Shown: in pieces, positions 62,171 through 64,000 of the stretch
How positions within the stretch are numbered: position 1 is the stretch's first letter
How the letters are laid out: every line of letters begins with the position of its first letter
NCBI RefSeq assembly: GCF_965232925.1
Contig: NZ_CBDDRA010000014.1
Location: forward strand, 89,426-153,425
Length of the DNA: 64,000 bases
Reading direction: 5' to 3'
Source of the DNA: Tumidithrix helvetica
GTDB lineage: Bacteria; Cyanobacteriota; Cyanobacteriia; Pseudanabaenales; Pseudanabaenaceae
Notes under the pieces: generated by a model
The model's database searches: none
Seen by the model: the letters and a program-made list of their open reading frames with translations, nothing else
Told to the model about the DNA's origin: nothing
Position numbers and translations under genes: made by a program

Positions 62171-63568
62171 GTGACGGATAGCTTGCCTGAAATTTACCCC
62201 ACCCTAACCCTCCCCTTGCAAAGGGGAGGGAACAAGATTTTCGGGATAAATCAAGAACGACCGATCGCTGTGGATTTGTTTGCAGGCGCAGGGGGCATGA
62301 CTCTGGGTTTCGAGCAGGCAGGTTTTGACGTACTTGCCAGTGTAGAAATCGATCCCATTCACTGTGCTACCCATAAATACAACTTTCCTTTTTGGGAAAT
62401 TATTTGTCAGAGCGCGACCGATATTTCAGCCGCAGAAATTAGACGCAAGGCTAAAATCGGCGATCGCTCCATTGATGTGGTGTTTGGGGGACCCCCATGT
62501 CAGGGTTTTTCGATGATGGGCAAACGCGCCCTTGACGATCCGCGCAACCATCTAGTCTTTCATTTTTTGCGTTTGGTGCTGGAGCTGCAACCTAAATATT
62601 TTGTCATGGAAAATGTTAAGGGCTTAACCGTAGGTAAGCACAAGCAGTTTCTAGCCGAAATCATGGCGGAATTTGAGTCTCAAGGCTACCAGATTGAGCA
62701 AAGCTATCGAGTTCTCAATGCCTGTCACTATGGCGTGCCCCAGCACCGCGAAAGACTTTTTCTGCTGGGTTGTCGTCAAGGGTTGGAACTGCCTAAATAT
62801 CCCGCCCCTATTACAAAACCAGCAAAAGCCAGCAAGATCCCTAAAGAACTGGCAGATCTGCCACCTAGCCCGACCGTATGGGAAGCGATCGCCGATTTAC
62901 CCAGTCCCGATCGCTATGCGGAACTGCTACGTCAAGATTGGTGCGAGGCAGAGTTTGACTTGGATGCAAATTTCAACCCAAGCGATTACGTTCGTAGATT
63001 ACGCAGCTTAGATTGCTCAACCCAAGATTATTCTTACCCCCGTCATTTCGATCGCAAATTACTCACTTCTAGCATCCGAACGCACCACTCGCTTGAGTCA
63101 ATGGCGCGATTTCACGCTACCCCTCAAGGCAAAACCGAACCGATCAGTCGATTCTTAAAACTAGATCCTCAAGGGATCTGCAATACATTAAGGGCGGGAA
63201 CAGCTAGCAATCATGGTGCATTCACATCACCACGCCCAATTCATCCCTTTGAGCCAAGGTGCATTACGGTTCGAGAGGCAGCCCGACTACATTCCTATCC
63301 CGATTGGTTTCGGTTTCACGCGACCAAATGGCACGGATTTAGACAAATTGGTAATTCTGTTCCCCCGCTACTAGCTCAAGCCGTTGCTACTGAAATTCGC
63401 AAGGCTTTAAAGGTTACGCCCGTTAAGCCTCAAGTTATGCAGCAGTTTCAAGATCCTGCGTTATTGCGCATAAAAATGACCGAAGCCGCCCGAAAATATG
63501 GTGTCGATCGCCACGTCATTGCCCCAAGAACGAGACCCGTCAAGGTTGAAGTTATGCCTAGCTCCTAA
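62171..63568 (+). CDS. DNA (cytosine-5) methyltransferase, possibly CGATCG-specific
   Basis: 465 residues from GTG 62171, the first plausible start after lepA. Motif I VDLFAGAGGMTLGFEQAGF, the catalytic PCQ motif GGPPCQGFSMMGKR, the ENV motif FVMENVKGL, QHRERLFLLG, and motif X IGNSVPPLLAQAVATEI are all present. The target recognition region lies at about 215-330. No endonuclease is adjacent, so it is an orphan enzyme. It resembles, from memory, the conserved cyanobacterial methylases M.Ssp6803I/DmtB that modify CGATCG, the HIP1 core. The first 15-20 codons are translated from a dispersed repeat (TLTLPLQRGG), so a start inside or after it is possible. Confidence 0.9.
   Translation: MTDSLPEIYPTLTLPLQRGGNKIFGINQERPIAVDLFAGAGGMTLGFEQAGFDVLASVEIDPIHCATHKYNFPFWEIICQSATDISAAEIRRKAKIGDRSIDVVFGGPPCQGFSMMGKRALDDPRNHLVFHFLRLVLELQPKYFVMENVKGLTVGKHKQFLAEIMAEFESQGYQIEQSYRVLNACHYGVPQHRERLFLLGCRQGLELPKYPAPITKPAKASKIPKELADLPPSPTVWEAIADLPSPDRYAELLRQDWCEAEFDLDANFNPSDYVRRLRSLDCSTQDYSYPRHFDRKLLTSSIRTHHSLESMARFHATPQGKTEPISRFLKLDPQGICNTLRAGTASNHGAFTSPRPIHPFEPRCITVREAARLHSYPDWFRFHATKWHGFRQIGNSVPPLLAQAVATEIRKALKVTPVKPQVMQQFQDPALLRIKMTEAARKYGVDRHVIAPRTRPVKVEVMPSS
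62195..62236. repeat. GC-rich dispersed palindrome (TTGCAAAGGGGAGGG type), copy 2
   Basis: Contains ACCCTAACCCTCCCCTTGCA followed by AAGGGGAGGG; the complement of 38521-38562. Here it overlaps the apparent start of the methyltransferase gene and supplies GGGGAGGG, a strong ribosome-binding-like sequence, just before the conserved part of the protein. Confidence 0.8.
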
Positions 63569-63751
63569 CAATTACCTGCGATCGCCAATAAATTTTCCAA
63601 ATTCACGACCACTTTCACTTGCCTAATCTTGGCTAAATNCTTTAGTTTGGACTAATCGGCAGCAAGGCAAGAGCAACAGAAAGGCACGAGAAAATAGAGC
63701 AAGAAATTGCAAAGGCTAAGTCAAGCTCAAACATGAAAAGAGAATTAGAAG

Positions 63752-64000
63752 CTAAATGGCAATTGACACAGATTGCATAGAAGCTTTTTCGTTTTTTTTG
63801 CGTTTCGAGGCATGTTTTTTCACAACGGGATAGCGAATGCGAGGAGGGAAGCGATCGCCCTTGGTNCGCCCAAGAGATTTACCGCGCAGTTGGGGAGGGA
63901 TAGCAGGAGAGCCAATCGCGGCAATAATTACAGCAAAGGTTTGAGCGACACGACCAGGTGCTAGGTTATCCTGAGGCGCCTGCCAAGGCAAAGGAGAATC
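63752..64000 (-). CDS. C-terminal part of a transposase, continuing beyond the window
   Basis: The minus-strand frame enters at base 64000 and stops at 63752. It encodes WQAPQDNLAPGRVAQTFAVI, IGSPAIPPQLRGKSLG, TKGDRFPPRIRYPVVKK and a Lys-rich end, which I recognise as the C-terminus of a cyanobacterial transposase family. An N at 63866 makes one codon unknown. The spacer 63569-63751 has another N (63639) and a short open stretch encoding a charged helix (RHEKIEQEIAKAK) that is too short to name. The element's ends cannot be set. Confidence 0.6.
   Translation of the reverse strand, partial: DSPLPWQAPQDNLAPGRVAQTFAVIIAAIGSPAIPPQLRGKSLGXTKGDRFPPRIRYPVVKKHASKRKKNEKASMQSVSIAI

Overview
The window is cyanobacterial chromosome. 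The marks are very frequent GCGATCGC (HIP1) octamers, a petN gene for the cytochrome b6f complex, a ThiD2-ThiE fusion, RibBA, a Tic22-family protein, a Rubisco activase-like AAA protein and several pentapeptide-repeat proteins. An orphan gvpG (gas vesicle protein G) and the many small palindromic and MITE-like repeats fit a filamentous, possibly gas-vacuolate cyanobacterium such as a Pseudanabaena-like lineage. That genus-level guess is inference. Two N bases near the right end (63639, 63866) suggest a draft assembly. No tRNA, rRNA or CRISPR array was seen.

Layout. 1-2.6 kb: the tail of a HerA/DUF87-type ATPase facing a stand-alone OLD-family nuclease (ATPase + TOPRIM). 2.9-11.7 kb: housekeeping genes (pyrG, a GT9 glycosyltransferase, ribBA, petN with a second tiny membrane protein, thiE) and a DUF1565 beta-helix protein. 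11.7-15.3 kb: a NarL-type response regulator and a HEAT-like protein with MITE-like repeats between and beside them, then cyclophilin and a cNMP-binding protein. 15.4-19.4 kb: a TerY-phosphorylation triad (vWA protein, PP2C phosphatase, kinase), with the kinase fused to a membrane helix and pentapeptide repeats. 19.7-21.6 kb: an adenylate cyclase and a CheY-like regulator in tandem. 22.5-26.1 kb: a 1192-residue two-partner-secretion exoprotein with 75-bp tandem repeats. 26-29 kb: CheW-like and PAS signalling proteins. 28.8-31.2 kb: a sodC operon with a secreted protein and a SafE/ferric-reductase-like membrane protein, probably periplasmic redox or metal handling.

31.4-41.3 kb holds a mixed set: DUF3592, a beta-propeller protein, an RhlE-type helicase, beta-carbonic anhydrase, pyrD, gvpG, a pentapeptide protein, ssb, an exported peroxiredoxin and a DsbA-like protein. 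41.5-46.2 kb is a same-strand run of a histidine kinase, a short Rubisco activase without the small-subunit-like tail, and a response regulator-diguanylate cyclase. 46.7-56.3 kb carries small secreted proteins, a SleB-type hydrolase, ruvB, a DUF1400 hydrolase, a TPR protein, an RsbW-like ATPase, a DUF697 GTPase and Tic22. 56.5-63.6 kb has infB and lepA diverging from a 450-bp spacer, with a cytosine-5 DNA methyltransferase immediately after lepA. The window ends inside a transposase.

The strongest candidates for something unusual are the pentapeptide-fused TerY-P triad, the SSUL-less Rubisco activase set among phosphorelay genes, the sodC/ferric-reductase-like operon, the lepA-linked methyltransferase whose first codons lie in a dispersed repeat, and at least two families of small mobile repeats. 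No complete, clearly unprecedented system was seen.
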